A stretch of DNA of 64,000 bases, from positions 41,586 through 105,585 of the forward strand of contig NZ_JAUCYU010000017.1 in assembly GCF_030373445.1 (NCBI RefSeq), given 5' to 3'. Positions 51,461 through 60,383 of the stretch are shown piece by piece. This stretch comes from Roseovarius sp. (GTDB taxonomy: Bacteria > Pseudomonadota > Alphaproteobacteria > Rhodobacterales > Rhodobacteraceae). The notes below the pieces were generated by a model. It had not been told where the DNA came from. It did no database searches and was given only the letters and a program-made list of their open reading frames with translations. The translations under genes were made by a program, and so were the position numbers. Position 1 is the first letter of the stretch. Each line of letters begins with the position of its first letter.

Positions 51461-52912
51461 TTACGCCATGTGCAGTTTGACGTATTCGAAGTCGCCCGGC
51501 TTGTTGTCGATGCCGACTTTCGGCGGGGCGATCCAGCCGGCGAACTTGCCGGGCTCGGTGACCTGCTCCATCAGCGACTGGATGAAATCGCCGTCGGCCT
51601 TGGTGGGCAGCCAGTCGGCCATGCCCTTCTCGTACTCGGCCTCCGACACGATCTCGCCCTCGGGGTTGAACTTGTGCCCGGCGAAGACACCGATCTGCCG
51701 GTTGAAGCTTTCATGCGGCAGCTTGAGCTTGAAGTCGACTCCGGCCTTCTCGATGATCTTGTTCCACCGGCCGATCCCGCCCGAAGCGTCGCGGGTATAG
51801 TCGTCGCGCAGGCGCATGTTGATGGCGGTCAGCGCCGGCACCTGTTTCTGCACGGCCTTGCCATCCTCGAAATCCCACACGGTATAGGTGTCGCCCTCGA
51901 GCTTGTGGTCATCCTCGATCCGGTGCTCGTGATAGCGGCCCTTGACGCCGGCGTTGAACGCATTGGCGGCGTTGGTCGACACTTCCTGACCGAACAGGTC
52001 GAGCGACAGGGTGTAGTGCAGGTTCAGCTTCTTCTGCACGGTCGGCAGGTCGATCACGCCCAGCGCCCGGATCTTGTCGGTATCGTAGGGGTCGTCGATG
52101 CCGTTTTCCTTCATCACCTGGCAGGTCCGCTCGATGGTGCGGCCGACGCCGGTTTCGCCCACGAACATGTGGTGCGCTTCCTCGGTCAGCATGAAGCGGC
52201 AGGTGCGCGACAGCGGGTCGAAGCCCGATTGCGCAAGGCTTTCCAGCTGCATCTTGCCGTCACGGTCGGTGAAGTAGGTGAACATGAAGAACGACAGCCA
52301 GTCGGGCGTTTCCTCGTTGAACGCGCCCAGCATCCGGGGCGCTTCCTCCGAACCGGACGACCGGCGCAGCAGGTCGTCGGCCTCTTCCCGGCCATCGGCG
52401 CCGAAATACTTGTGCAGCAGGTAGACCATCGCCCACAGGTGCCGGCCCTCTTCCACGTTCACCTGGAAAAGGTTGCGCATGTCGTAGAGCGACGGTGCGG
52501 TCAGCGCCAGGAAGCGCTGCTGCTCGACCGAGGCGGGCTCGGTATCGCCCTGGATGACGATCAGGCGCTTCATCATGTTGCGGTATTCGCCCGGCACTTC
52601 CTGCCAGGCCGGTTCGCCCACGTGCTCGCCGCAGGGGATCTTGCGGTCTTCCACCTGCGGGGCCAGCAGCACGCCCCAGCGGTACTCGGGCATCTTGACG
52701 TAGTCGAACTTGGCCCAGCCCTTGGGGTCGACGCTGACGGCGGTGCGCAGGTAGACCAGCGATTGCTGGAAATTGTCGGGGATCAGGTCGTTCCACCAGT
52801 TGATATACCCGGGGTGCCACTTTTCCAGCGCCTTCAGAACGCGCTTGTCCGAGGACAGGTTCACGTTGTTGGGAATCTGCGTGTCGTAGCTGACATTGAT
52901 GAGATCGAGCAT
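51461..52912 (-). CDS. boxB: Benzoyl-CoA 2,3-epoxidase, oxygenase subunit
   Basis: 483 residues, close to the family length. It is a class I di-iron protein: ExxH motifs occur at E155/H158 (VEEGRHLW) and E245/H248 (TEEAHHMF), with E125 and D216 in positions that fit the remaining ligands of the known BoxB set. It inserts one oxygen into the ring of benzoyl-CoA, giving 2,3-epoxybenzoyl-CoA, with BoxA as reductase. Upstream is boxC, 25 bases away. Confidence 0.94.
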   Translation of the reverse strand: MLDLINVSYDTQIPNNVNLSSDKRVLKALEKWHPGYINWWNDLIPDNFQQSLVYLRTAVSVDPKGWAKFDYVKMPEYRWGVLLAPQVEDRKIPCGEHVGEPAWQEVPGEYRNMMKRLIVIQGDTEPASVEQQRFLALTAPSLYDMRNLFQVNVEEGRHLWAMVYLLHKYFGADGREEADDLLRRSSGSEEAPRMLGAFNEETPDWLSFFMFTYFTDRDGKMQLESLAQSGFDPLSRTCRFMLTEEAHHMFVGETGVGRTIERTCQVMKENGIDDPYDTDKIRALGVIDLPTVQKKLNLHYTLSLDLFGQEVSTNAANAFNAGVKGRYHEHRIEDDHKLEGDTYTVWDFEDGKAVQKQVPALTAINMRLRDDYTRDASGGIGRWNKIIEKAGVDFKLKLPHESFNRQIGVFAGHKFNPEGEIVSEAEYEKGMADWLPTKADGDFIQSLMEQVTEPGKFAGWIAPPKVGIDNKPGDFEYVKLHMA

Positions 52913-52937
52913 GTTTTAGGTCTCCCAGTTGCGCCGG

Positions 52938-54596
52938 TCAGACGCGTTCCATGTTGTACTTGCCGCGCAGGCCGCTGCCGTAGCGTTGCAGCGCGCCCTC
53001 CTCGCCGACGGCGTTCGGCCGGTTGAAAATCCAGTTCTGCCAGGCGGTCAGCCGCCCGAAGATCCGGGTTTCCATGGTTTCGGGGCCGGCAAAGCGCAGG
53101 TTGGCTTCCATCCCCGTCATCGCATCCGGGCTGAACGAGGCGCGCTCTTCCATGAAGATGCGGATCTCGTCCTCCCAGTCGATATCGTCATAGGCGAAGG
53201 TGACGAGGCCGGCCTCCTTGGCCGCCTCGGCCTCCAGCGGTTCGCCGGTCCTGGCCTTCAGCTCCGCCACGTGGCCGGGCTGGCCAAGAAAGCGGGTCTC
53301 GAGCCGGGTCAGGTCGTTGCCCATCGGGTATTGCCCGAAATTGGCATCGCTCAGGGTGACGGTGGCGACGGGGCGGTTGTCGCCCTCGAACTCGTCCTCC
53401 ATCATGTAGGAGCGGTCGACGGCCCACAGCAGCTCGGCCAGCACGCCCGCGAAACAGGAGCCGTGCTCGACCAGCGCGACAAGGCTGCGCGAGGTCACGT
53501 CGATCCGCTTCAGGACGCGCTTCCAGTATTGCAGGGTCTCGTTGGCAAGCCAGTTGTCCTTGTTGTCGAGCAGGACCTTTTCATGCGCCAGCACAGCCTC
53601 GGGGTCGCCCTGGGTGCGGAAGGTCAGCAGGCCCAGCTCGGCCTCGTTGAGGCGCAGGTGCAGGATGGCATCGTCCAGCTCGCGGGCGAGCTTCAGCAGG
53701 TAGGATTGATCCCCCTGCCCCTCCAGCGCGGCGGCATCGGCGGGCGCCTCGCCATCGGGGCCCTTGAGCGTGATGGTCGCCCGGCGGCGGTCGCGGTCAA
53801 GCTCCACCTCGACCAGCGAATAGGTCAGCGAGCCGTCCTCGCCGATGGTGCGGTCGATGGGGCCGAGCGTGATGCCCTTGCCGGTGGCCTTCTTCGAGGC
53901 GGCGGCGAATTCCTTCGCGCGCTCCTGCACCGTAGCGTCGAATTTCGAGTTGGGGATCACCTCGTCGACGAGATCCCAGTCCTTGGCCCGCTTGCCGCGC
54001 ACGCCTTCCTCGATCGAGCAGAACACGTCGGCCAGATCACGGCGCACCTTGCGCTTGTCGGTCACCCGGGTCAGGCCGCCGGTGCCCGGCAGCACGGCCA
54101 GCAGCGGCACCTCGGGCAGCGCGACCGAGGACGTGCTGTCATCGGTCAGCATGATGTGGTTGCAGGCAATCGCCAGCTCGTACCCGCCCCCCGCGCAGGA
54201 GCCTTTTACGGCGGCAATGTATTTCTGGCCCGAGTCGGCCTCGGCCGCCTCGTAGGTATTGCGCGTCTCGTTGGTGAACTTGCAGAAGTTGACCTTGTGG
54301 CTGTGCGCCGCGCCGCCCAGCATCCGGATATTGGCGCCGGCGCAGAACACCTTGTCCTTGCCCGACTGCATGACGACGACCTTCACCTCCGGATGCTCGA
54401 AGCGCATCCGCTGGACGATGTCGGCCAGCTCGATATCGACGCCGAGGTCGTAGGAGTTCAGCTTGAGCTGGTAGCCGTCGAACAACCCGCCATCCTCGTC
54501 GACATCCATGTAGAGGTTGGCGATGTCGCCATCATACTCGACGCGCCAGTGGCGGTATTTCGACGGGTCGGTCTGAAAATCTATGGTCTTGGTCAC
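52938..54596 (-). CDS. boxC: 2,3-epoxybenzoyl-CoA dihydrolase
   Basis: 552 residues, an unusually long crotonase-family protein as expected for BoxC. The first domain shows FCAGANIRML and KGSCAGGGYELAIACN; the second half has a further crotonase-like region (VEHGSCFAGVLAELLWAVDRS). It opens the epoxidised ring hydrolytically, giving 3,4-dehydroadipyl-CoA semialdehyde and formate. It is the first gene of the boxC-boxB-small-boxA-thioesterase unit, after a 178-base promoter region with TGCA-type repeats. Confidence 0.94.
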   Translation of the reverse strand: MTKTIDFQTDPSKYRHWRVEYDGDIANLYMDVDEDGGLFDGYQLKLNSYDLGVDIELADIVQRMRFEHPEVKVVVMQSGKDKVFCAGANIRMLGGAAHSHKVNFCKFTNETRNTYEAAEADSGQKYIAAVKGSCAGGGYELAIACNHIMLTDDSTSSVALPEVPLLAVLPGTGGLTRVTDKRKVRRDLADVFCSIEEGVRGKRAKDWDLVDEVIPNSKFDATVQERAKEFAAASKKATGKGITLGPIDRTIGEDGSLTYSLVEVELDRDRRRATITLKGPDGEAPADAAALEGQGDQSYLLKLARELDDAILHLRLNEAELGLLTFRTQGDPEAVLAHEKVLLDNKDNWLANETLQYWKRVLKRIDVTSRSLVALVEHGSCFAGVLAELLWAVDRSYMMEDEFEGDNRPVATVTLSDANFGQYPMGNDLTRLETRFLGQPGHVAELKARTGEPLEAEAAKEAGLVTFAYDDIDWEDEIRIFMEERASFSPDAMTGMEANLRFAGPETMETRIFGRLTAWQNWIFNRPNAVGEEGALQRYGSGLRGKYNMERV

Positions 54597-54631
54597 CGCG
54601 GCGTCCTCCCGGTTCGAGCCAATCTTGCTTG

Positions 54632-54655
54632 TGCGTTAAGTTGCATCATAGTGCT
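54632..54655. promoter_or_regulatory. Candidate BoxR site at the boxC promoter
   Basis: TGCG, TGCA and TGCT lie at 54632, 54642 and 54652, an exact 10-bp period, in the gap upstream of boxC. Further TGCA motifs occur in the gap near 54692 and 54760. TGCA direct repeats are the reported recognition element of BzdR/BoxR. Confidence 0.6.
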
Positions 54656-54774
54656 TATGGGTGGGCATGTAAACCGCAAAGCCCGTGTTTTGTGCACGAT
54701 ATAACCCCTTATTTCATTAGTTTATGGCGGGCAATTGCCAATCTGGCGGGATTTGGCATTATTTTGCACACCCC

Positions 54775-55221
54775 TCACCCGGTATGTGCCCGCGCGTGAT
54801 TCCTCATCTCTTCCACCTCCGCGCGGCCCAGCCCCATCAGCCTCTCCTGCCCCTGCAGGAAGGCCTCGCGCAGGGCCGTGTCGGCCAGCGCGGCGATGCG
54901 GCGGGCGGCATTCTCGCGGCCCATCCGCGCCTTCAGCCCGCCATTGGCCAGCTGGATCAGCCCCTGCAGCAGGTGCCGCTCGGCGCTGGCGGGGGGCAGG
55001 ACCATCCAGACGGCCTCCCACAGTTCATGGGCCTCCCAGAAATACCCTTGCGCAAACGCCTCCTTCCCGCCGAGGAACGCCGCGCTTTGCGCCATTTCCT
55101 CCGGTGTCATCGCCGGCGAAAGCCCCTCCTTCAGCGGCTCGAAAATCGCCTCGTCTGGCCGCTCGGTCTTCCCCGGAAGGTAGGGCCGGGGCGGCAGGGT
55201 CAATGCCGGGGCGCGGGTCAC
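54775..55221 (-). CDS. DUF309 domain protein
   Basis: 148 residues with a GTG start at 55221. The DUF309 signature is plain: KEAFAQGYFWEAHELWEAVW, followed by LLQGLIQLANGGLKARMGR. The family forms small helical proteins of unknown function. It sits 10 bases after an alpha/beta hydrolase gene within the benzoate set, upstream of the boxC promoter region. No role is established; presence in box operons may be a clue. Confidence 0.85.
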   Translation of the reverse strand: MTRAPALTLPPRPYLPGKTERPDEAIFEPLKEGLSPAMTPEEMAQSAAFLGGKEAFAQGYFWEAHELWEAVWMVLPPASAERHLLQGLIQLANGGLKARMGRENAARRIAALADTALREAFLQGQERLMGLGRAEVEEMRNHARAHTG

Positions 55222-55231
55222 GGTGCGGGGC

Positions 55232-56053
55232 TCACGCGACCTCGACCTCCGCCGCCTCGATCCGGGTCAGGCGCGCGGTGAACTCGGCCACCGCCGCCAG
55301 CGTCTTCTCGGGCTGGTCCATGTGGGGCGAATGCCTGCACGCGTCGATCACGGCCGTATCGACCGGCGCATAGCTGCGGGTCTCGACCTCCTCGACCTGC
55401 GCCAGCGTGCCGTACTGGTCCTCGCGCCCCTGGATCACCAGCGACGGAATGCGCAGGTAGTCGATCACCTCGGCCACGTTCCACGCCCTGAAGCCCGGGT
55501 CGAGCCACGCGTCGTTCCAGCCGCGGAAGGTGGCCTCGGGGTCGCGATGGTACTTGGCCATCCGGGTTTTCATGTCGCCCTCCGCGAACACCTCGCGCGC
55601 CTTGGCGATCTCGGCCAGGCCCATCTCCTCGGTGAAGAAATGCGGCGCCATCAGGATCAGGCCGCGCACGCGGTAGTCTTCCACCCTCCCGGCATATTCC
55701 GCGGCAATCGTGGCCCCGTCGGAATGTCCGAACAGGATCACCGGCCCATCGCCCAGCGCGTTCAGCACGTCGGGCAGCACGTCGACTGCCTCGCGCGTCA
55801 TGTAATCCAGCGGCCGGGGCAGGTCGGCCGGGTCCGACTGGCCATAGCCCGCGCGGGAAAAGGCGAAAACCGGGCAGCCCGTGGCCTGCGCCACCCGCTC
55901 GGGGAAGTCGCGCCAGAGGGCGAGGCAGCCCAGCCCCTCGTGCAGCATGACGATCACCGGGTTTTCCCCCGGCGCCGCGCCGAACGCGGCCCATTCCAGC
56001 GATTTGCCGCCCGCCGTCAGCGTGCCCTTGCCGGCGTTCCAGTCGATGCTCAT
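55232..56053 (-). CDS. Alpha/beta hydrolase of the benzoate cluster
   Basis: 273 residues. ATG 56053 overlaps the ligase stop as TGATG, and GGGAG lies upstream. Visible motifs: MLHEGLGCLALW (oxyanion loop), nucleophile FGHSDGA, acid region VIQGREDQYG and catalytic His in CRHSPHMDQP. Similar hydrolases occur in aromatic-CoA clusters, where they may open lactones or hydrolyse thioesters. The reaction here is not known. A longer open frame to 56371 is noise. Confidence 0.87.
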   Translation of the reverse strand: MSIDWNAGKGTLTAGGKSLEWAAFGAAPGENPVIVMLHEGLGCLALWRDFPERVAQATGCPVFAFSRAGYGQSDPADLPRPLDYMTREAVDVLPDVLNALGDGPVILFGHSDGATIAAEYAGRVEDYRVRGLILMAPHFFTEEMGLAEIAKAREVFAEGDMKTRMAKYHRDPEATFRGWNDAWLDPGFRAWNVAEVIDYLRIPSLVIQGREDQYGTLAQVEEVETRSYAPVDTAVIDACRHSPHMDQPEKTLAAVAEFTARLTRIEAAEVEVA

Positions 56054-57585
56054 CACGCGCTCTCCCTCAGTTTGAAACGTTGGATCTTGCCGGTGGCGGT
56101 CTTCGGCAACTCGTCGACCACCTCGATCCAGCGGGGGTATTTCCACATGCCGATCTTGTCCTTCACGTAGCCCTTGAGCGTGTCGGCATCGACCTTTTCG
56201 GCCCCATCCTTCAGCACCACATAGGCGGCGGGCTTGATCAGGTCCTGATCGTCCGCCCGGCCGATGACCGCGGCTTCGAGGATGGACGGGTGTTCGACCA
56301 GCGTCTGCTCGACCTCGAAGGGGCTGACCCAGATGCCCGAGACCTTGAACATGTCGTCGGTCCGCCCGCAATACACGTAGCGGCCCTCGGGCGTGCGTTC
56401 ATACTTGTCGCCCGTGCGGGTCCAGTGCCCGGCGAAGGTCGACATGGATTTGTGCCGGCGGTTCCAGTAGCCCTCGGCGCTCGACGGGCCGCGCACCAGC
56501 AGCTCGCCCACTTCACCCTCGGCCACGTCCTCGTCATGCTCGTCCACCAGCCGCACCTCGTAACCGGGCACCGCCGTGCCGGAGGTGCCGTAGACGATGT
56601 CGTCGGGCCGGTTCGACAGGAAGATATGCAGCATCTCGGTCGAGCCCACGCCATCGACGATATGCGCGCCCCAGAGACGGTGCCATCGCTCGCCCACCTC
56701 GCGCGGCAGCGCCTCGCCGGCGGAGGTGCAGAGGCGGATGCAATGATCGGGCGGCGTGCCCGCCTTCTCCTGCTCGAAGACCAGCGCGGCATAGAGCGTC
56801 GGCACCCCGCAGAAGATAGTCGGCTTCTCCTCCTTCATGATGCGGAAGACCAGGTCGGGCGTCGGCCGCCCGGCGGCAATCACCGTGGTCGCGCCCACCG
56901 ACATCGGGAAGGACATGGCGTTGCCCAGCCCGTAGGCAAAGAACATCTTGGCGACGGAATAGACCGTGTCGTCCTCGGTGATCCCCAGCACATCGCGCGA
57001 GAAGCACTCGGCCGTGGCCTGCAGGCTGGAATGCACGTGCCGCACGCCCTTGGGCGCGCCGGTCGAGCCCGAGGAATAGAGCCAGAAGGCCAGCTCGTCG
57101 GCGCTGGCCTCGACCGTCTCGATCTCTGGCGCGTCCTTGACGAAGGACTGGTAACTTCCGGTGCCCTCGGGCGCCTCGCCGATCACCACCACGGCGCGCA
57201 GGTAGCGGTTGTCCTGTACTGCGGGCGCCACCGTCTCCCACAGCGATTGCGACACCACGAGAACCGAGGCCCGGCTGTCGGAAAGGATGCTGTCATAGAC
57301 CTGCGTCGACAGAAGCGTGTTGAGCGGCACCGGGATGGCCCCGGCCTTGAGCGCGCCCCAGAAGATCACCGGGAACTCGACCTGGTCCTGCACGATCATC
57401 GCGACCCGCTCCTCGCGCCGCACGCCGTGCCGCTCCAGCGCCCCGCCGAAGCGGGCGGCTTCCTGTGCCAGCTGGCCATAGGTCAGGCTGCGCTTCGCAC
57501 CATCGGCCTCGCGGAAGGCCACCTTGTCGGAACGGCCCTCCTCGATGTGGCGGTCCACGAAATAGAGTGCGGCATTGTCGTTCAT
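56053..57585 (-). CDS. bclA: Benzoate-CoA ligase family protein
   Basis: 510 residues of the AMP-forming acyl/aryl-CoA ligase fold. The P-loop-like motif is YSSGSTGAPKGVRH, the core has AKMFFAYGLGNAMSFPM and VDGVGSTEML, and the C-terminus ends KYPRWIEVVDELPKTATGKIQ with the catalytic Lys. The AYGLGN segment is typical of benzoate-CoA ligases. It converts benzoate, ATP and CoA to benzoyl-CoA, the substrate of BoxAB. 2- or 4-substituted benzoates may also be accepted. Confidence 0.92.
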   Translation of the reverse strand: MNDNAALYFVDRHIEEGRSDKVAFREADGAKRSLTYGQLAQEAARFGGALERHGVRREERVAMIVQDQVEFPVIFWGALKAGAIPVPLNTLLSTQVYDSILSDSRASVLVVSQSLWETVAPAVQDNRYLRAVVVIGEAPEGTGSYQSFVKDAPEIETVEASADELAFWLYSSGSTGAPKGVRHVHSSLQATAECFSRDVLGITEDDTVYSVAKMFFAYGLGNAMSFPMSVGATTVIAAGRPTPDLVFRIMKEEKPTIFCGVPTLYAALVFEQEKAGTPPDHCIRLCTSAGEALPREVGERWHRLWGAHIVDGVGSTEMLHIFLSNRPDDIVYGTSGTAVPGYEVRLVDEHDEDVAEGEVGELLVRGPSSAEGYWNRRHKSMSTFAGHWTRTGDKYERTPEGRYVYCGRTDDMFKVSGIWVSPFEVEQTLVEHPSILEAAVIGRADDQDLIKPAAYVVLKDGAEKVDADTLKGYVKDKIGMWKYPRWIEVVDELPKTATGKIQRFKLRESA

Positions 57586-57604
57586 TGATGGGTCCTCCTC
57601 CCGT

Positions 57605-57625
57605 CGCCGGGCGCGGGGCCCGGCG
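57605..57625 (-). other. Intercistronic hairpin before the benzoate-CoA ligase gene
   Basis: CGCCGGGC (57605-57612) and GCCCGGCG (57618-57625) form a perfect 8-bp stem with a 5-base loop. It lies in the 48-base gap between the DUF4863 gene and the ligase gene. No T-run follows. Confidence 0.5.
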
Positions 57626-57633
57626 TGCCCGGC

Positions 57634-58101
57634 CTACTTGCCGGTAAACTCGATCGCGCCCTGCGGCAGCAGGTAGAGCACGTAGGCATCGCCCCCGGTG
57701 ACCGTCGGGTGATGGTCGGTGCCGGGCTCGTAGACATACCAGCCCTCGGCGAAGCCATCGAAATGCGGCTGGCCGTCAAGGCCCATGATCGCACCGATCT
57801 CGCCCGTGGGATGGATGTGATGGGGCCCGCGTACATCCTTCATGCGCACCACGTCGACGCTGAAATCCCCCGCCGCGCCGCCGGGCTTCACGGCCCGGCC
57901 AAAGCGGATGCCGCCGGCCTCGCGCGACATCAGCCAGCCGTCCCGCTCGCCCTCGGCGCACAGCTCGCGCAGCTCGGCGAATTCGGGGCCGTCCTTCGGC
58001 CATGTCTTGTTGAGATACCCGGCCAGACCGGCGTCGAGCGGCTTGCCCTCGATGGCCTCCGCAACCTCGCCGACCAGGGCCTCGAAACGTTCCTGCGACA
58101 T
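57634..58101 (-). CDS. DUF4863 (PnbB-like) family protein
   Basis: 155 residues from ATG 58101, which has GGGAGGAGG upstream; the open frame to 58215 crosses the promoter. Conserved segments are VRMKDVRGPHHIHPTGEIGAI, a small-barrel His pair, and YVYEPGTDHHPTVTGGDAYVL. As I recall, the family includes 4-hydroxylaminobenzoate lyase and it is common beside box genes. The function here is unknown; it is the first gene of the ligase-hydrolase unit. Confidence 0.82.
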   Translation of the reverse strand: MSQERFEALVGEVAEAIEGKPLDAGLAGYLNKTWPKDGPEFAELRELCAEGERDGWLMSREAGGIRFGRAVKPGGAAGDFSVDVVRMKDVRGPHHIHPTGEIGAIMGLDGQPHFDGFAEGWYVYEPGTDHHPTVTGGDAYVLYLLPQGAIEFTGK

Positions 58102-58159
58102 GTGTGCCTCCTCCCGAATTGGCCACGACAGAATCGAATAGAGCGGTTTGGTCGTATAA

Positions 58160-58214
58160 TGCACTTGTTGCGCAATATTGCAACATTCACCTTTACAATC
58201 TGCACTTTTTTGCA
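58160..58214. promoter_or_regulatory. Candidate BoxR operator in the divergent benzoate promoter
   Basis: TGCA motifs lie at 58160, 58179, 58201 and 58211, with TGCG at 58169. The last two form TGCA-N6-TGCA. GTTGC (58167-58171) and GCAAC (58180-58184) form an inverted repeat. The site lies between the ligase operon and the Liv-type importer and would control both. Confidence 0.65.
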
Positions 58215-58273
58215 TAGACAGGAATCGATACCTGCCCGTAGTCTCGGCAAGGATATCGTTAGGGAGGATACCA

Positions 58274-59425
58274 ATGAAGAAACTGTTTCTGACCGCTGCG
58301 GCGGCATCACTGCTCGCCGTGACCGGGGCAAGCGCACAGACGAAGGTCGGCGTGCTGCTGCCCTATTCCGGCACCTACGCGGCCCTCGGCAACGAGATCA
58401 CCCTCGGCTTCAACATGGCGCTGGAAGAGGCCGGGCGCACCGGCGAATTCGAGCTGGTCAAGGAAGACACCGAGGCGAAACCGCCGGTCGGGCTGGCCAA
58501 GGCGCGCAAGCTGGTGCTCGAGGACGAGGTCGACGTCATCATGGGCCTCGTGTCCTCGGGCGTGCTCGGCGCGGTGCGGGATTTCGTCGACGGCGCGGAA
58601 GTGCCGCTGATCGTCGCCAATGCCGGCAATGACGAGGCGACGGGCGAGGCCTGCTCGCCCTACATCACGCGCGTGTCCTTCTCGAACGGGCAGGTGTCGC
58701 GCCCGATGGGCGAATGGCTGGCCGAGCAGGGCGTCAAGACGGCCTACACCCTGGCCCCCGACTATGCCGCTGGGCACCAGATGGTCGACGCGTTCAGCCA
58801 GAAATTCACCGAGGGCGGTGGCGAGGTCGTGGGCGGCGAATTCACGCCCTTCGGCCAGACCAGCGATTTCGGGCCCTACCTGACCAACGCCAAGTCGTCG
58901 GGCGCCGAGGCGCTCTTCGTGTTCTACGCCGGCGGCGAGGCGATCAGCTTCGTCAAGCAGTACGGCTCGTTCGACCTCAAGGAAGACCTGCCGCTCTACG
59001 GCTCGGGCTTCGTGACCTCGCCGCTCTACGTGGCCGCCGAAGGCGACGCCGCCGTGGGCGTCATCGCCTCGCTGCACTACGTGCCGACGGTCGATAACGA
59101 GCTGAACACCAAGTTCGTCGAGACCTACAAGGCCGCGCAGGACAAGGCGCCGTCGGAGTTCACCATCCAGGGCTACGACGCCGCCAAGGCACTGATGGCC
59201 GCCATCGACTCGGGCGCCAGCGACCGCGCCTCGATCGCCGAGGCGCTGCGGGGCCTGACCTTCGACAGCCCGCGCGGCCCGGTCGAGATCGACGCCGCCA
59301 CCAACAACATCGTGCAGGACGTCTATATCTACGAGACCGTCAAGGAAGGCGACGGCCTGACCCAGAAGGTCCTTGGCAAGATCGAAGCCGTGCGCGACGA
59401 GCCGAACGGCTGTCAGCTCGACTAA
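58274..59425 (+). CDS. ABC transporter substrate-binding protein, Liv/aromatic type
   Basis: 383 residues from ATG 58274, with GGGAGG upstream. A signal peptide (MKKLFLTAAAASLLAVTGASA) precedes a peripla_BP_6-like domain (VGVLLPYSGTYAALGNEIT; RKLVLEDEVDVIMGLVSSGV). This type binds branched-chain amino acids, amides or aromatic acids. Divergence from the benzoate-CoA ligase unit and the TGCA-type repeats between suggest benzoate or a related aromatic acid as the ligand. Confidence 0.88.
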   Translation: MKKLFLTAAAASLLAVTGASAQTKVGVLLPYSGTYAALGNEITLGFNMALEEAGRTGEFELVKEDTEAKPPVGLAKARKLVLEDEVDVIMGLVSSGVLGAVRDFVDGAEVPLIVANAGNDEATGEACSPYITRVSFSNGQVSRPMGEWLAEQGVKTAYTLAPDYAAGHQMVDAFSQKFTEGGGEVVGGEFTPFGQTSDFGPYLTNAKSSGAEALFVFYAGGEAISFVKQYGSFDLKEDLPLYGSGFVTSPLYVAAEGDAAVGVIASLHYVPTVDNELNTKFVETYKAAQDKAPSEFTIQGYDAAKALMAAIDSGASDRASIAEALRGLTFDSPRGPVEIDAATNNIVQDVYIYETVKEGDGLTQKVLGKIEAVRDEPNGCQLD

Positions 59426-59433
59426 GACCACGC

Positions 59434-59475
59434 AAGGTGTCGCCCCCGGACCGGGCCGGTTCGGGGGTGTACCTT
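59434..59475 (+). other. Strong intercistronic hairpin after binding-protein gene
   Basis: A 12-bp stem with one G-U pair (CCCCCGGACCGG 59443-59454, CCGGTTCGGGGG 59456-59467), centred on one base, is extended by AAGGT/ACCTT (59434-59438, 59471-59475). It lies between the binding-protein stop and the permease start and lacks a T-run. Confidence 0.7.
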
Positions 59476-59509
59476 CTGCAAACCAACCCGGGGTGAAAAG
59501 GGGCCGGTC

Positions 59510-60379
59510 ATGGATGCGGGTTTCTGGGTTCTTCAGTTCCTGAACGCACTGCAATACTCGATGCTGCTGTTCCTGCTGTCGATCGGGCTGACGGTGATCT
59601 TCGGGCTGCTGCATTTCGTCAACCTCGCCCACGGGGCGCTCTACATGATGGGCGCCTACCTGGGCATCTCGGCGGCGGCGCTGACCGGCAGCTACTGGGG
59701 CGCGTTCATCCTTGCGCCGCTGGGTGTCACGGCGATCGGCGCGCTGCTCTACTTCACCCTGATCGACCGGCTACGCGGCGCCGGACCGATGAACCAGGTG
59801 CTGGTCACCTTCGGGCTGATCTTCGTCTTCCTCGACATCGCCCGGCTGGGCTGGGGCGACATCGCGCTGGGGCTCGACGCGCCGGCGGGGCTGTCGGGCA
59901 CCTCCAACCTCTTGGGCGTCTCCTACCCGACCTACCGGCTTTTCATCATCGGCCTCGGCGCGGTGGTGATGGCGGTACTGTGGCTCGTGCTGGCCCGCAC
60001 GCAGATCGGCGCGATGATCCGCGCCAGCGTGGAAAACGGCGACATGGCCGCCGCGATGGGCATCAACGTGGGGCGGCTGTTCTTCGCGGTCTTCTGCGTC
60101 GGCTGCGCGCTGGCCGGGCTGGCGGGCGTCGTGGCCGCGCCGGTCTTCTCGGCCACCACGGGCATGGGCATCTCGATCCTGATCCCGACGCTGATCGTCG
60201 TCGTCATCGGCGGCCTTGGCAGCCTCCAGGGCGCCATCGCGGGCTCGCTCATCGTCGGCCTGATCGAAACCGTCGGCGCGGCCTTCCTGCCAAGCTTCGC
60301 CGCCGTGGCAAGCTACCTGCTGCTGGCCGCGATCCTTGTCCTGCGCCCGCAAGGGCTGATCCCGGCGCGAGGAACCTGA
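59510..60379 (+). CDS. ABC transporter permease, LivH-like
   Basis: 289 residues, about eight helices. LLHFVNLAHGALYMMGAYLG near the N-terminus and VVVIGGLGSLQGAIAGSLIVG near the C-terminus are the standard LivH features. It is the first membrane subunit of the Liv-type importer, four bases before the LivM-like gene. Confidence 0.92.
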   Translation: MDAGFWVLQFLNALQYSMLLFLLSIGLTVIFGLLHFVNLAHGALYMMGAYLGISAAALTGSYWGAFILAPLGVTAIGALLYFTLIDRLRGAGPMNQVLVTFGLIFVFLDIARLGWGDIALGLDAPAGLSGTSNLLGVSYPTYRLFIIGLGAVVMAVLWLVLARTQIGAMIRASVENGDMAAAMGINVGRLFFAVFCVGCALAGLAGVVAAPVFSATTGMGISILIPTLIVVVIGGLGSLQGAIAGSLIVGLIETVGAAFLPSFAAVASYLLLAAILVLRPQGLIPARGT

Positions 60380-60383
60380 GCCG

